A stretch of DNA of 64,000 nucleotides from Ralstonia insidiosa (GTDB lineage: Bacteria; Pseudomonadota; Gammaproteobacteria; Burkholderiales; Burkholderiaceae), in contig NZ_VZPV01000001.1 of the NCBI RefSeq assembly GCF_008801405.1, positions 2,356,001 through 2,420,000 of the forward strand, written 5' to 3'. Under the pieces are notes generated by a model. The model was not told the origin of the DNA. It saw only the letters and a list, made by a program, of their open reading frames with translations, and ran no database searches. The first letter of the stretch is position 1; each line of letters opens with the position of its first letter. A program made the translations under genes and the position numbers. Of this stretch, positions 63,229-64,000 are shown piece by piece.

Positions 63229-64000
63229 TCAAGCCACCTTCTTGGCTTGCGCCGTTTCTTCGAAGAATTGTTCGTCTTCCGTCGAGCCCTTCAGCGCCGT
63301 GGTGGACGCTTCGCGCTCGATGGTCTGCGTCACGGCATCGAAGTAGCCCGTGCCGACTTCGCGCTGATGCTTCACCGCAGTGAACCCCTTTTCCGCTGCC
63401 TTGAACTCGGCCTCTTGCAGCTCGACAAACGCGCTCATCTGGTTGCGGGCATAGCCGTAAGCCAGGTTGAACATCGAGTAGTTCAGGGCGTGGAAACCGG
63501 CCAGCGTAATGAACTGGAACTTGTAGCCCATCGCGCCGAGTTCCTTCTGGAACCGGGCAATCGTGACGTCGTCCAGGTTCTTCTTCCAGTTGAACGACGG
63601 CGAGCAGTTGTAGGCCAGCATCTTGCCCGGGAACTTGGCGTGGATGGCCTGGGCGAATTTCTTGGCGTACTCCAGATCCGGCTTGCCGGTTTCGCACCAC
63701 ACGAGATCGGCCACTTCTGCGTAGGCCAGGCCGCGCGAGATGGCTTGCTGCAGACCGGGCTTCGTGCGGTAGAAACCTTCCACCGTGCGCTCGCCGGTGC
63801 AGAACGGGCGGTCGTTGTCGTCCACGTCGGTGGTCAGCAGATCAGCGGCTTCGGCATCGGTACGGGCAATCAGCACGGTCGGCACGCCCATCACGTCAGC
63901 AGCCAGACGCGCAGCCACCAGCTTGCTCACGGCTTCACGCGTCGGCACCAGCACCTTGCCGCCCATGTGCCCGCACTTCTTCACGGCGGCCAGTTGATCT
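63229..64000 (-). CDS. aceA: Isocitrate lyase, C-terminal part (cut by window edge)
   Basis: First glyoxylate-shunt enzyme; splits isocitrate to glyoxylate and succinate. The reading frame runs through the window edge; the visible 256 codons begin with DQLAAVKKCGHMGGKVL, so the start lies outside. The catalytic cysteine is in KKCGH. Further conserved stretches are VPTVLIARTDAEAADLLT, LVWCETGKPDLEYAKKFA, and MLAYNCSPSFNWKKNLDD. A GTG at 63982-63984 is internal and not the start. aceB is about 7 kb away on the same strand. Confidence 0.97.
   Translation of the reverse strand, partial: DQLAAVKKCGHMGGKVLVPTREAVSKLVAARLAADVMGVPTVLIARTDAEAADLLTTDVDDNDRPFCTGERTVEGFYRTKPGLQQAISRGLAYAEVADLVWCETGKPDLEYAKKFAQAIHAKFPGKMLAYNCSPSFNWKKNLDDVTIARFQKELGAMGYKFQFITLAGFHALNYSMFNLAYGYARNQMSAFVELQEAEFKAAEKGFTAVKHQREVGTGYFDAVTQTIEREASTTALKGSTEDEQFFEETAQAKKVA

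Noticed and set aside
63229..63984. Isocitrate lyase starting at the GTG at 63984
   Set aside because: The frame stays open to the window edge and the residues before that codon match isocitrate lyase, so this is an internal codon.

Overview
The window is GC-rich, densely coded bacterial chromosome. Gene order (rseP-dxr-cdsA-uppS-frr-pyrH-tsf-rpsB, then map-glnD; smc-zipA-ligA; dapC-dapD-arsC-like-dapE-prmB; tsaB-rimI-UDG) and protein character point to a betaproteobacterium of the Burkholderiaceae, most likely Ralstonia (R. pickettii/insidiosa-like). That assignment rests on recognition of gene content and order, not on a database search. Both ends cut genes: rseP at the left and aceA at the right. 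No rRNA, tRNA, insertion sequence, prophage or CRISPR array was seen.

Layout. 1-7,000 (minus strand): envelope, isoprenoid and translation genes, with a good sigma70-type promoter ahead of rpsB and intrinsic terminators after rpsB and tsf. 7,269-12,659 (plus): map, glnD and an rRNA pseudouridine synthase carrying a very long Arg/Pro-rich repetitive N-terminus. 12,737-23,966 (minus): a lipoprotein hydrolase, def, ligA, zipA, smc, a secreted alpha/beta hydrolase and an EamA transporter. 24,114-29,612 (plus): a lysine/diaminopimelate cluster followed by a CYTH protein and prmB. 29,613-30,598: a small accessory patch holding an 11-unit, 21-bp-periodic array of GTTCNGAAC-type palindromes, a small lipoprotein with a chitin-binding-like C-terminus, and a structured repeat element. 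30,599-39,848 (minus): an RpiR-type regulator, isoaspartyl peptidase, a GsiABCD-type peptide importer, an S58 beta-aminopeptidase and an M55 D-aminopeptidase in one tight operon. 40,088-52,925: mixed housekeeping genes (ABC-F, CoA-transferase, dsbB, radA, alr, lplT, LysR/LysE pair, UDG, rimI, tsaB, acyl-CoA-binding protein). 52,970-64,000: an MFS transporter, an AtaL-like protein, malate synthase, haloacid dehalogenase, an unknown membrane protein, a LysR regulator, a universal stress protein, an NCS1 permease / hydantoin-racemase / GntR cluster, and isocitrate lyase.

How genes work together. aceA and aceB supply the two glyoxylate-shunt enzymes but lie about 7 kb apart. DapC, DapD and DapE are three enzymes of the succinylase branch of diaminopimelate/lysine synthesis. 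The 30.6-39.8 kb operon looks like a dedicated scavenging route for peptides with non-standard (beta-aspartyl, D-, beta-) linkages, controlled by a sugar-phosphate-type (SIS) regulator with a candidate operator just upstream of its start. The NCS1/racemase/GntR cluster looks like uptake and racemisation of a hydantoin- or allantoin-like compound, with three TTGTNCACAA-like sites upstream.

The signals I consider least explained are the 21-bp phased palindrome array after prmB, the non-standard-peptide operon, and the repeat-rich N-terminus of the pseudouridine synthase.
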